A stretch of DNA of 5,862 nt from contig JACREW010000047.1 in NCBI GenBank assembly GCA_016212685.1, positions 1-5,862 on the forward strand. The letters run 5' to 3'. The DNA is from Nitrospirota bacterium (lineage in GTDB: Bacteria; Nitrospirota; Thermodesulfovibrionia; Thermodesulfovibrionales; Dissulfurispiraceae). Position 1 is the stretch's first letter; every line of letters starts with the position of its first letter. Positions 1 through 5,862 of the stretch are shown piece by piece. The notes beneath the pieces are model-generated. The model made no database searches and had not been told where the DNA came from. It saw only the letters and a list, made by a program, of their open reading frames with translations. The position numbers and the translations under genes are program-made.

Positions 1-116
1 ATATAAGCGTCAAAACCGCAATAGCCCATCACACCAATATTAGCGAGAAGCTTGATATGCATACCCGCGCGGCGCTAATTAAATTTGCTATCCAAAAAGA
101 CATCATAAAGGTATAG
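1..116 (+). CDS. LuxR/NarL-family response regulator, C-terminal fragment (5' end outside window)
   Basis: The plus strand is open in frame 3 from the window edge to a TAG at 114-116 and gives 37 residues. They read as the end of a GerE/LuxR-type helix-turn-helix: SVKTAIAHHTNISEKL followed by DMHTRAALIKFAIQKDIIKV. This lines up with the usual family ending 'S.KTVe.H..nImeKLgi.nRaeLvkyAi..glI', which covers the recognition helix and the fourth helix. Proteins with this ending are DNA-binding transcription regulators, most often two-component response regulators with an N-terminal receiver domain, but that domain would lie outside the window. A solo LuxR-type regulator is equally possible. The usual TVEVHR stretch is TAIAHH here, so the recognition helix is somewhat divergent. 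The gene is convergent with kup, with 67 nt between the two stops. The family call is fairly sure; the target genes are unknown. Confidence 0.8.
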   Translation, partial: ISVKTAIAHHTNISEKLDMHTRAALIKFAIQKDIIKV

Positions 117-183
117 TTTTGCAATATTTTTGTTATATTATCAGCTATGTCCACAACTCATTATGGATATATTATCAATTTTT

Positions 184-2001
184 CTACATTGAAATCCTCG
201 TAATGACCCCGTGGAGCTTATTCGGCGGGAGCTTGTAAAACTGGACATATGCCGGGGTTAATCTCTTTATCATCGAGAACAGTTTCCAGATAATATTCTT
301 GGTAAATATATCTTCAAGACCATAAAAGATGACCTTCTCATCGATTCCCGCCTCTTTCAATATCTCCTCTACATCCGCCGGTTCCATGTATCCCATTTGA
401 ATTTCGAAATGCCGCAAACCAACGGCAATCTCTCTCTTGAAAAAGCCTGTAACACCGAAGGGATCGTCACGTCTGACTATCGATACGATGATATTATCCT
501 CGTAAATAATACCGTTGTTGAACATTGAGCTGCTGATATAGGGCGGAATTTTTTGTATGTCCCGCGCAAAAAAGAGTGCGGTGCCCCCTATTTTGCGCAG
601 GTTCCTGAATGCCTGATTATACTTTTCAAGAAAGACTTCCAGATCCATTGACTGGAGCGACCGGTACAACTTCTTCTGCCCCGAGGTATACAGCATAATT
701 ATGCCGAGCGGGATGAGCGCTATAATAATCGACCAGTAGCCGCCGTGAGGTATTTTGTGCATGTTCGATAAGAGATATGCTATATCGGCAAAGGTTACCA
801 GTAAGGAAATGCCTGCCTTCACCGGCTTATTTTTTAGATAGAATATCCATGTCATCATAATGCCTGTAAGGGTCATTGTCCCTGTAACAGCAAGACCATA
901 TGCGGCTGCCAAACGGCTTGACTCCCTGAATTCGAACATATTAAAGAGAACTGCAATAAGTAAAAACCAGTTAACAAAGCCGATATATATCTGCGACCTC
1001 AATTCGGTAGAGGTGTAATCCACTTTGAAAAGAGGCATAATATGGGTGGTAATTCCCTGATAGAATATCGAGAACATGCCGCTGATCATAGCCTGCGATG
1101 CTATAATGGTAGCGATAATGCTGAGGATTAGGAAAGGGACATAAAGAATCCTCGCTTCGTGAAATATCATCTCAAAAAGTACATTCTTTGCATCGGGATG
1201 TTGAATCAGAAAGGCCCCCTGTCCAAAATAATTAATGACGAGGGCAAAGAATACAAAATACCATGCCCTAATAATCGGCTTGCGTCCCAAATGCCCCATA
1301 TCGGCATAAAGCGCCTCGCCGCCTGTCGCGCAGAGAATGACTTCGGAAAGCACAAAGAAACCGGCAATACCGTTTTCCGCAAAGAACTTGATTGCATGGT
1401 AGGGGTTTACAGCTTTTATTACCGAAGGAACCTGGAGTATCGAGTAAAGCCCCGATATGGTGAGCGCTAAGAACCATAAGACCGTGAGCGGTCCGAATGC
1501 GCCGGCCATTTTTTCGGTTCCTTTTCTTTGAAAAGAAAAGAGAGTGATTGCAATAATCCCCGCTATAACGATGAGTGCTTCCTGCTCTGTCTTCTCGAAT
1601 CCGGGGATCAGGAGAATTCCTTCCACGGCGCTGAGTATACTTATAGCCGGCGTGATAACGCCATCGCCTACAAGCAGGGAAATTCCGACGAATGAGATTA
1701 GCGTAATAAATGCCGTTTGCCTCGTAGTCTTGAGCATGGGAACGAGCAGTTCCCTGAGCACTATGGTGCCGCCCTCTCCTTTTTTCCCGAGACTCATTGC
1801 AAGCCATGCGTATTCAATGGTAACAAGCACTATCAGTGTCCAGAAAATAAGGGAGAGGACCCCGATTATATTGGTTACAGTAGGTTTGGTAAGCAGAAAA
1901 ATTACGGTAAGGGTATAGATAGGGCTTGTCCCGATGTCTCCAAAAACAAGGCCGAGGGATCTGACAACTCCTTTTACCGGCGACCCGTTGTCGCGCATCA
2001 T
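184..2001 (-). CDS. kup: Kup/HAK/KT-family potassium uptake transporter
   Basis: This 605-residue inner-membrane protein imports K+, in this family usually by proton symport. It is close in length to E. coli Kup (622). Family hallmarks run in order: GLVFGDIGTSPIYT at 17-30 (D22), GDGVITPAISILSAVEG at 112-128 (E127), NPYHAIKFF at 199-207, TGGEALYADMGHLGRKPI at 226-243 (E229), NYFGQGAFLI at 257-266, and IIASQAMISGMFSIFYQ at 299-315, then SQIYIGFVNW at 336-345. About twelve hydrophobic segments fill residues 13-440. A soluble C-terminal domain follows (about 441-605), containing FYGLEDI and the family-typical LPPNKLHGVITRI end. The start is the first of two adjacent ATGs, 7 nt after GAGGAGG. Transcription is controlled by its own promoter, c-di-AMP riboswitch and terminator upstream. 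Since the C-terminal domain of some Kup-type transporters binds c-di-AMP, protein-level control is possible but not shown here. Confidence 0.96.
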   Translation of the reverse strand: MMRDNGSPVKGVVRSLGLVFGDIGTSPIYTLTVIFLLTKPTVTNIIGVLSLIFWTLIVLVTIEYAWLAMSLGKKGEGGTIVLRELLVPMLKTTRQTAFITLISFVGISLLVGDGVITPAISILSAVEGILLIPGFEKTEQEALIVIAGIIAITLFSFQRKGTEKMAGAFGPLTVLWFLALTISGLYSILQVPSVIKAVNPYHAIKFFAENGIAGFFVLSEVILCATGGEALYADMGHLGRKPIIRAWYFVFFALVINYFGQGAFLIQHPDAKNVLFEMIFHEARILYVPFLILSIIATIIASQAMISGMFSIFYQGITTHIMPLFKVDYTSTELRSQIYIGFVNWFLLIAVLFNMFEFRESSRLAAAYGLAVTGTMTLTGIMMTWIFYLKNKPVKAGISLLVTFADIAYLLSNMHKIPHGGYWSIIIALIPLGIIMLYTSGQKKLYRSLQSMDLEVFLEKYNQAFRNLRKIGGTALFFARDIQKIPPYISSSMFNNGIIYEDNIIVSIVRRDDPFGVTGFFKREIAVGLRHFEIQMGYMEPADVEEILKEAGIDEKVIFYGLEDIFTKNIIWKLFSMIKRLTPAYVQFYKLPPNKLHGVITRISM

Positions 2002-2009
2002 AGTACTTC

Positions 2010-2030
2010 CTCCTCAGGGGGCAAGAGGAG
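2010..2030 (-). promoter_or_regulatory. Inverted repeat able to mask the kup Shine-Dalgarno
   Basis: Directly after the terminator T-tract, the minus strand reads CTCCTC (2030-2025), a 9-nt spacer, then GAGGAG (2015-2010). The second arm is the core of the kup ribosome binding site GAGGAGG (2009-2015), 7 nt before the ATG at 2001. The arms are perfectly complementary, so a 6-bp hairpin could hide the site in transcripts that read through the terminator. That it regulates translation is an inference; the pairing itself is seen. Confidence 0.5.
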
Positions 2031-2061
2031 AAAATAAAAAAACCGCCGGGCGGCGGTTTTT
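2031..2061 (-). terminator. Intrinsic terminator of the kup leader (riboswitch expression platform)
   Basis: On the minus strand an A-run and CCGCC form a GC-rich stem with GGCGG around a GCCC loop, immediately followed by seven Ts, an A and four more Ts. The A-run can extend the stem by pairing with the T-run. It lies between the c-di-AMP aptamer (about 2082-2200) and the kup ribosome binding site, only 34 nt upstream of the start codon. It therefore acts as an attenuator of kup rather than the end of an upstream gene. By the known ydaO mechanism, ligand binding favours this terminator. I could not find a convincing antiterminator pairing with the stem by eye. Confidence 0.93.
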
Positions 2062-2081
2062 AATTTCTAACCATTGCCCTT

Positions 2082-2200
2082 CCACATGCCTACGAGGTTA
2101 GCTGACGGGCTCGGGCCTGGAAGTGCCCTATCCGATAATCGGAATACGCCCCAAATACTGGGTCCCCCGCATCCATTCTTTGAATGGATCTCGGCTGCTA
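2082..2200 (-). ncRNA. c-di-AMP (ydaO/yuaA) riboswitch aptamer upstream of kup
   Basis: Read on the minus strand, the leader carries the hallmark 3' core CCCGUCAGCUAACCUCGUAG followed by GC (about 2108-2088), nearly invariant in ydaO/yuaA riboswitches. Other matching blocks are GCCGAGAUCC near the 5' end (about 2195), a local hairpin AUCCAUU/AAUGGAU (2171-2189), GGGGGACCC with GGGG 3' of it (about 2168-2142), a CCGA-UUA-UCGG hairpin (2131-2141), and AUAGGGCACUUCC (about 2131-2119). The order and spacing match the known two-fold aptamer that binds two c-di-AMP molecules. The P1 closing stem looks short (GCC/GGC). An intrinsic terminator follows 3', so high c-di-AMP should stop kup transcription. 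This fits the known role of c-di-AMP as a brake on potassium uptake. The family call is secure; exact edges are approximate. Confidence 0.95.
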
Positions 2201-2209
2201 TTTGATTTT

Positions 2210-2238
2210 AATATACTCCCATGCTCATTAATTGTCAA
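2210..2238 (-). promoter_or_regulatory. Strong sigma-70 type promoter of the riboswitch-kup transcript
   Basis: The minus strand has a perfect -35 TTGACA (2238-2233), exactly 17 nt, then a -10 TATATT (2215-2210). Transcription would begin at an A around 2202-2204, a few bases before the first conserved part of the c-di-AMP aptamer. The -35 lies 19 nt after the stop codon of the small Cys-rich gene, and no terminator is visible between them. Read-through from the upstream operon would therefore also pass through the riboswitch. Confidence 0.85.
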
Positions 2239-2257
2239 TAAACGACAACATAAATGA

Positions 2258-2410
2258 CTATTTTTCTTTCTCGCTCTTTTCTTCCCTTTCCTCTTTTATC
2301 GATACATCCCTCACAAACTCCGCGCATTTCTGTCCGGCCTTCATCGAAAACTGCTTTTGGCAGGTAGCCTTCCACGCGCATACAATACATAAAACTTTAT
2401 TTTCGGTCAT
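2258..2410 (-). CDS. Small Cys-rich protein of unknown function (50 aa)
   Basis: An ATG at 2410 opens a 50-codon frame ending in TAG at 2258-2260. It is preceded by an excellent ribosome binding site, AGGAGG with a 6-nt spacer (2411-2422). The protein has four cysteines at residues 8, 11, 17 and 29, giving the pattern C-x2-C-x5-C-x11-C: VLCIVCAWKATCQKQF, then KCAEFVRDVSIK. A highly charged Lys/Glu tail follows from about residue 39. There is no signal peptide or membrane segment, so it should be cytoplasmic. Four spaced cysteines suggest a small metal-binding (zinc or Fe-S) module, but this is inference. The pattern resembles small uncharacterised proteins seen in deltaproteobacteria; I cannot name a family. 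It sits 23 nt after the nuclease-like gene and is probably the last gene of that operon. The strong ribosome binding site and cysteine spacing make it likely real despite its size. Confidence 0.8.
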   Translation of the reverse strand: MTENKVLCIVCAWKATCQKQFSMKAGQKCAEFVRDVSIKEEREEKSEKEK

Positions 2411-2433
2411 TTATTACCTCCTGTAATCTCCTC

Positions 2434-3297
2434 TTAAGAATACCCCCTGAAATATCGAATTAAAACCTTTTCGATATTATTTACAATACTGTCCTTTGAA
2501 TTTATTATAAATATTTTCGGCCTTTCTGTCTGCACCTCAAAAAGCTCCTTTTCCATCCTTGTTACTTCAGGAGGCCCGGAGAACCTCATCTTCAATTCAT
2601 CCTCGAACATGGGAACTATCTTATCCTTCATCCTCAATTCTGTATCCATGAAGAATATCGCTATCTCAGGCATAAGATCGTAAACCCTATCAAAAAAGGC
2701 GCCAATTTCCTTTTGGTATATCTGCCTCGGAGGAGAAGACTTTACCTCCATGTAAAGGATAGAGCCGTCTATCTTTGACAGGAGATCGTAATCGCCTCCT
2801 ATCGACCTTCCTTTTATTTTTACTCCCCATATCGTCTCTGCTGAAAATTCACGTTTGAAGATTTCGGCGATAAACCACTCTAACGTGTCACCGAAGCTCC
2901 TGATAGGCCTTCCGGCGAGCTTATATGCTCCGTTTTTTGAAACAATAAGCCCTGTTTTGGCAAGATAATTTATGTATTCTCCTGTAACCTCTTTTGTCGC
3001 GTATCTGGCAACCTGCCCCGGCGTAAACAACGGCTGGTGTTTGATGACATCCCGCAGGAAGAGCCTGAAGGAATATCTCTTGAGCATTTCATAATAGCCG
3101 TCAATGAACTTTTCTGCTGGAATGAGGAGATCATCCGACGACTCTTTTTTGTATATTTTGAAGCCGCGTCTTTTAAGGATTGCGGAGAGCGACGGCGTTA
3201 ATTCGCTTAAGGATTTTCTGAGTCTTTTAACCTCTGATTTCAGGAAGTCGATTTCCGAGTATATCTCCTTATCCGCTGACATTTTAAGTTCACGCAT
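2434..3297 (-). CDS. Uncharacterised protein with winged-helix-like region and PD-(D/E)xK nuclease-like domain
   Basis: This 287-residue cytoplasmic protein is not one I recognise by name. Residues 8-50 are charged and helical and may form a short coiled coil. Residues about 78-130 (FTPGQVARYATKEVTGEYIN, then LAKTGLIVSKNGAYKL) look like a winged helix-turn-helix ending in a beta wing. Residues about 135-220 carry a restriction-endonuclease-like core: a helix with acidic residues (DTLEWFIAEIF), GGDYDLL with D169/D171, a strand ending in MEVKSS (E184-x-K186), and a following helix QKEIGAFFDRVYDL. The D...ExK arrangement fits the PD-(D/E)xK superfamily, with all key residues present, so it may cut DNA or RNA. 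The substrate is unknown. The start at 3297 has no strong ribosome binding site; an internal ATG at residue 6 is an alternative. It lies 29 nt after the HD-GYP gene and 23 nt before the small Cys-rich gene, so it is likely co-transcribed with both. Confidence 0.75.
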   Translation of the reverse strand: MRELKMSADKEIYSEIDFLKSEVKRLRKSLSELTPSLSAILKRRGFKIYKKESSDDLLIPAEKFIDGYYEMLKRYSFRLFLRDVIKHQPLFTPGQVARYATKEVTGEYINYLAKTGLIVSKNGAYKLAGRPIRSFGDTLEWFIAEIFKREFSAETIWGVKIKGRSIGGDYDLLSKIDGSILYMEVKSSPPRQIYQKEIGAFFDRVYDLMPEIAIFFMDTELRMKDKIVPMFEDELKMRFSGPPEVTRMEKELFEVQTERPKIFIINSKDSIVNNIEKVLIRYFRGYS

Positions 3298-3326
3298 TGA
3301 TTTTTATTCAATCTTTCGTGTGTTGA

Positions 3327-4766
3327 TTACATGCTGATAGTTATATTCTGCGGCGGAGTCTGCACAGGCGCTGTAAACAAATATTCTGCAAGATTTATCT
3401 TGTATTTGTTACAGTCAAGTGTTTTACCGATGCTCCTTGCGAATCGTCCATCCGGCATTTTTTCGGATAAATCAACGATATAATCGCTCCTTATGTCATT
3501 TTTATTAGCAATTACACGAACCTTGGGTCTATCGACAAATAAAGGATTGCTTTCACATACAATACCCAGCTCCTGCGTATTAAGCATCACCAATGTTCCT
3601 ATAGGGAAGACGCCAACCATATTCACAAAGATTTTTAACAAGAAAGGGTCTACTTTTTTGCCGCTGTCTTCAATAAGAATGCTCAATGCCCTGTCAGGTG
3701 AAAGCGCTGTTCTCCTGTACACCCTTGAAGATGTCAGGGCATCATACTGGTCTGCAATGCTAACGATTCTTGAAAAAGTGTCCAGCCCTGCAGCTATTCT
3801 TAACTTCGGATAGCCTGTATAGTCATAATTTAAGTGGTGTTCGAAGGATACGATTGCAGCGCGTATAATTATAGGGTCAATTGTCTTCATTTTTAATTCT
3901 GTTTTGAAACCCCACACAGGATGTTTCCTTATTATTGTCCACTCTTCGTCGGAAAATGATGCCGGCTTATTTAGTATCTCCGGCGGGACCGTAACTTTCC
4001 CTACATCGTGAAAGAGCGCTGCGATTCCGAGTTCTGTGAGCGCTTTTTTGTCAAACCCAAGCCTCTGCCCTAATGCAAGGGAAAGCACGCTTACATTTAC
4101 TGAATGGTGATATGTATATTCATCATAGTCTTTTATAGCAGTCATGCCGAGCAAAAGCTGTTCTTCTTCAAGTATCATGTCAACCAGAGACCTTATAATC
4201 ATTTTTGTCTTTTTCACGCTCACTGCGTCTTTAGCCTTTACCTTATTAACATTAATCTCCCCCTTTGAAAAAGCTACTGCTTTAAAATAACTTTTTTTTA
4301 CAATCTTTCTTATGTCTCTGTCTTGTTCTTTCACGCTTTTTAGTCTATCAATCTCAATGCTGCGGAGGCCTGAAACCGCGCTATAAATAGCTTCGAATGG
4401 GTTATCAGAAGAACCGGCAGAAATAAAACTTTTAACAAAGACCTTCACTTCCTCCATCTCAAGCTTGTTTTCAAAGATAATTGTTCCGACTCCTCTTTTT
4501 TTTAATTCCTTGATAAGGCTGTCAACATTAAAAAGATGTTCTAAAGGATATCTGACCCTTTCATTATTTATATGTATAAATTCTCCCACAAGGTCTATTC
4601 TCAGTATGCCGGCTTCTGAAAGAACGCTATTTACCAGCAAGACAACCCTTTCGATCTGATTTATTACTGCAGTATTGTTGATGTTATGCATCTGTGCTGT
4701 CCTCATCATTAATGCAAGGTTATTGATGATGTCATTTAAAATAGTTTTTTCACTTATCTCGTTCAT
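3327..4766 (-). CDS. HD-GYP domain cyclic-dinucleotide phosphodiesterase with N-terminal helical regulatory region
   Basis: This 479-residue protein has no signal peptide or membrane segment. Residues 1-180 are a helical/beta region without a receiver, PAS or GAF motif that I recognise. Residues about 205-385 are an HD-GYP domain: HHSVNV (H220/H221), LFHDVGKVTVPPEILNKP with H253-D254, KHP (H282), EHHLNYDYTGYP (H310, H311, GYP 318-320) and SIADQYDALTSSRVYR (D339). These are the expected metal ligands, so it is likely active. HD-GYP enzymes usually hydrolyse c-di-GMP; some act on 3'3'-cGAMP. The usual HHExxDGxGYP is HHLNYDYTGYP here, so the Glu and first Gly are replaced. The C-terminal 95 residues form a beta-rich tail (PIGTLVMLN...GIVCESN), as is common after HD-GYP domains. 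The ATG lies inside the end of the HEAT gene (17-nt overlap) with AGAGG 6 nt upstream, suggesting translational coupling. Activity and substrate are inferred. Confidence 0.92.
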   Translation of the reverse strand: MNEISEKTILNDIINNLALMMRTAQMHNINNTAVINQIERVVLLVNSVLSEAGILRIDLVGEFIHINNERVRYPLEHLFNVDSLIKELKKRGVGTIIFENKLEMEEVKVFVKSFISAGSSDNPFEAIYSAVSGLRSIEIDRLKSVKEQDRDIRKIVKKSYFKAVAFSKGEINVNKVKAKDAVSVKKTKMIIRSLVDMILEEEQLLLGMTAIKDYDEYTYHHSVNVSVLSLALGQRLGFDKKALTELGIAALFHDVGKVTVPPEILNKPASFSDEEWTIIRKHPVWGFKTELKMKTIDPIIIRAAIVSFEHHLNYDYTGYPKLRIAAGLDTFSRIVSIADQYDALTSSRVYRRTALSPDRALSILIEDSGKKVDPFLLKIFVNMVGVFPIGTLVMLNTQELGIVCESNPLFVDRPKVRVIANKNDIRSDYIVDLSEKMPDGRFARSIGKTLDCNKYKINLAEYLFTAPVQTPPQNITISM

Positions 4767-5862
4767 AAAAAACCTCTAATCGCCTGATCGCATCTTGGAC
4801 GTGCTCCTTAAAAAATGTATTCCCAAGACCGGCATATCTCTTGAGTAATGGAAGATTCTTTTTGTCGCCGATTAGACCTAGCGCATATGCAGCGCATGCC
4901 ATACTCTCATAATTTTTATTCCTTTTTAAAAATGCTCTCTTCTTAAGGATATTTATCATCAATTCAGTGACATCCTCTTCTTTCCAGAGTGAGAGGACTC
5001 TAACGAACTCTTTTTTCTCCTCGTAATCCTTATCAATAAAATCATCCAGCGATATCTGTTGCATGAGAATCTGCTTTGTATCCGCTGCCCGGATATGTCT
5101 GATAACCCTAACTGCTGCAAGCCTGATCTCCCGCTCAGGGCTTTTAATGCACTCTTTTATGACAGATACCGCATGGGGAGACCTCATCTCTCCAAGTGTT
5201 TTTATAATTTCCTTCTTTACCCTTATATCATTATGTTTCATTCCCTTTATCAAATGTCCGGCTGCATCTTTGGCGCCTATAAGCCTGATTATGTGCACTA
5301 TATTTCTTACTAAATACCATCGCCTATCGTGGAGATTTTTAAAAAGCACTTCCATATTATTACGTCCTAAGATCGAAAGCATATGTATTACTACCCTTCT
5401 TGAACGAATGTTCTGCAATTCGCCGAGGACATCGATAAAAGATTGCGCTGCATTTTTATTGAGGTGTCTTGCAAATTCATCTAAAACATCCTCATCAAAA
5501 CCCTGCCCGCTATCCATCATCAAGCCAACGGTACTTATAATGCCGGGCGATCCTGCATAATCCGTAACCCTCTTCAAAAAGGCATTTGCCGCAGGATACG
5601 CGTGTTCGTCTCCCATAACTGCTTTTACCTTTTTGAGAATATCTACCACACTTTCCAAATCGACATTTTTAACTGAAAATTCTATAATAGACTCCATCAA
5701 TGATGCGACATCCTCAAGATCGTCCCTGTCTCTTGCGTGATGGTATAGTTCAAGTATAATATTGACAGCTCTCTGGAGTTTATTTTCAGGATCTCTTTCA
5801 AATTCAGTCATAAAACTCTGGAGATCCGATTCCGTCAATGGCTCTACTTCTGCGACTTTCAC
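4750..5862 (-). CDS. HEAT-repeat protein, 5' end probably outside window
   Basis: The frame is open from the window edge to a TGA at 4750-4752 and gives 370 residues. The first visible codon is GTG at the edge itself, so it may be an internal Val and the gene is best treated as partial. The protein is almost wholly alpha-helical. The clearest HEAT-like repeats are at about 182-205 (WYLVRNIVHIIRLIGAKDA), 212-238 (DIRVKKEIIKTLGEMRSPHA), 243-260 (EREIRLAAVRVIRHI) and 319-342 (ESMACAAYALGLIGDKKNLP). Each has the Arg/Ala-rich helix followed by a 'lG...' turn and an Asp/His-Ala step. More divergent helical repeats fill residues 25-180. HEAT repeats form solenoid scaffolds for protein binding and have no catalytic activity of their own. 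It overlaps the HD-GYP gene by 17 nt, so the two products are probably made together and may form a complex, with the HEAT protein as partner or regulator. No signal peptide or membrane segment is visible in this part. Confidence 0.85.
   Translation of the reverse strand: MKVAEVEPLTESDLQSFMTEFERDPENKLQRAVNIILELYHHARDRDDLEDVASLMESIIEFSVKNVDLESVVDILKKVKAVMGDEHAYPAANAFLKRVTDYAGSPGIISTVGLMMDSGQGFDEDVLDEFARHLNKNAAQSFIDVLGELQNIRSRRVVIHMLSILGRNNMEVLFKNLHDRRWYLVRNIVHIIRLIGAKDAAGHLIKGMKHNDIRVKKEIIKTLGEMRSPHAVSVIKECIKSPEREIRLAAVRVIRHIRAADTKQILMQQISLDDFIDKDYEEKKEFVRVLSLWKEEDVTELMINILKKRAFLKRNKNYESMACAAYALGLIGDKKNLPLLKRYAGLGNTFFKEHVQDAIRRLEVFYERDK

Noticed and set aside
146..171. Stem-loop downstream of kup as an intrinsic terminator
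   Set aside because: The stem is AT-rich with a wobble and a 10-nt loop, and no T-run directly follows on either strand, so it does not meet the usual pattern for a confident call.
1268..1807. A 179-codon open frame on the minus strand inside kup, in another reading frame
   Set aside because: It lies wholly within the well-matched kup frame. Its product is Arg/His/Cys-rich low-complexity sequence with no family features, typical of a frame shadow.
2232..2426. A 64-codon plus-strand frame opposite the small Cys-rich gene
   Set aside because: It starts with TTG, has no clear ribosome binding site, and covers the opposite strand of the better supported small gene and part of the kup promoter.
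2434..3297. Reading the nuclease-like protein as a CRISPR-linked cyclic-oligonucleotide-activated nuclease
   Set aside because: The N-terminal part looks like a helical region plus a winged helix, not a CARF domain, and no CRISPR repeats or cas genes are in the window.
5063..5560. A 165-codon plus-strand frame opposite the HEAT-repeat gene
   Set aside because: Cys/Ser/Leu/Ile-rich antisense of helical repeats with no recognisable motif; the HEAT frame on the minus strand explains this stretch.

Overview
The window is a chromosomal stretch of a Gram-negative-type bacterium. It carries four complete protein genes and two partial ones. The style suggests a deltaproteobacterial (Desulfobacterota) or Nitrospirota-like lineage: a Kup potassium transporter under a c-di-AMP riboswitch, HEAT-repeat and HD-GYP proteins in one operon, and a small Cys-rich protein. 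The lineage is an inference from gene content, and no marker gene is present. All complete genes are on the minus strand; only a 37-residue fragment at the left edge is on the plus strand.

Right to left, in the direction of transcription, the first group is a probable operon with very tight spacing. It runs from a HEAT-repeat protein (5' end outside the window), overlapping by 17 nt, to an HD-GYP domain protein with all main metal-ligand motifs. A 29-nt gap follows, then a 287-residue protein that looks like a winged-helix plus PD-(D/E)xK nuclease-fold protein. After another 23-nt gap comes a 50-residue Cys-rich protein with a strong ribosome binding site (2258-2410).

The second unit has its own control. 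A near-ideal sigma-70 promoter (TTGACA, 17 nt, TATATT) lies just after the small gene. It is followed by a ydaO/yuaA-type c-di-AMP riboswitch, an intrinsic terminator, a short inverted repeat that can mask the Shine-Dalgarno sequence, and then the kup gene. This is the expected logic of c-di-AMP switching off potassium uptake at high ligand, with a possible second, translational gate.

The left edge holds the C-terminal end of a LuxR/NarL-type helix-turn-helix regulator, convergent with kup.

The two halves touch two different cyclic dinucleotides: HD-GYP proteins generally act on c-di-GMP (some on cGAMP), while the kup leader senses c-di-AMP. Whether they are functionally linked cannot be told from the sequence. 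The least explained parts are the nuclease-like protein, the small Cys-rich protein, and their conserved-looking placement behind the HEAT/HD-GYP pair.
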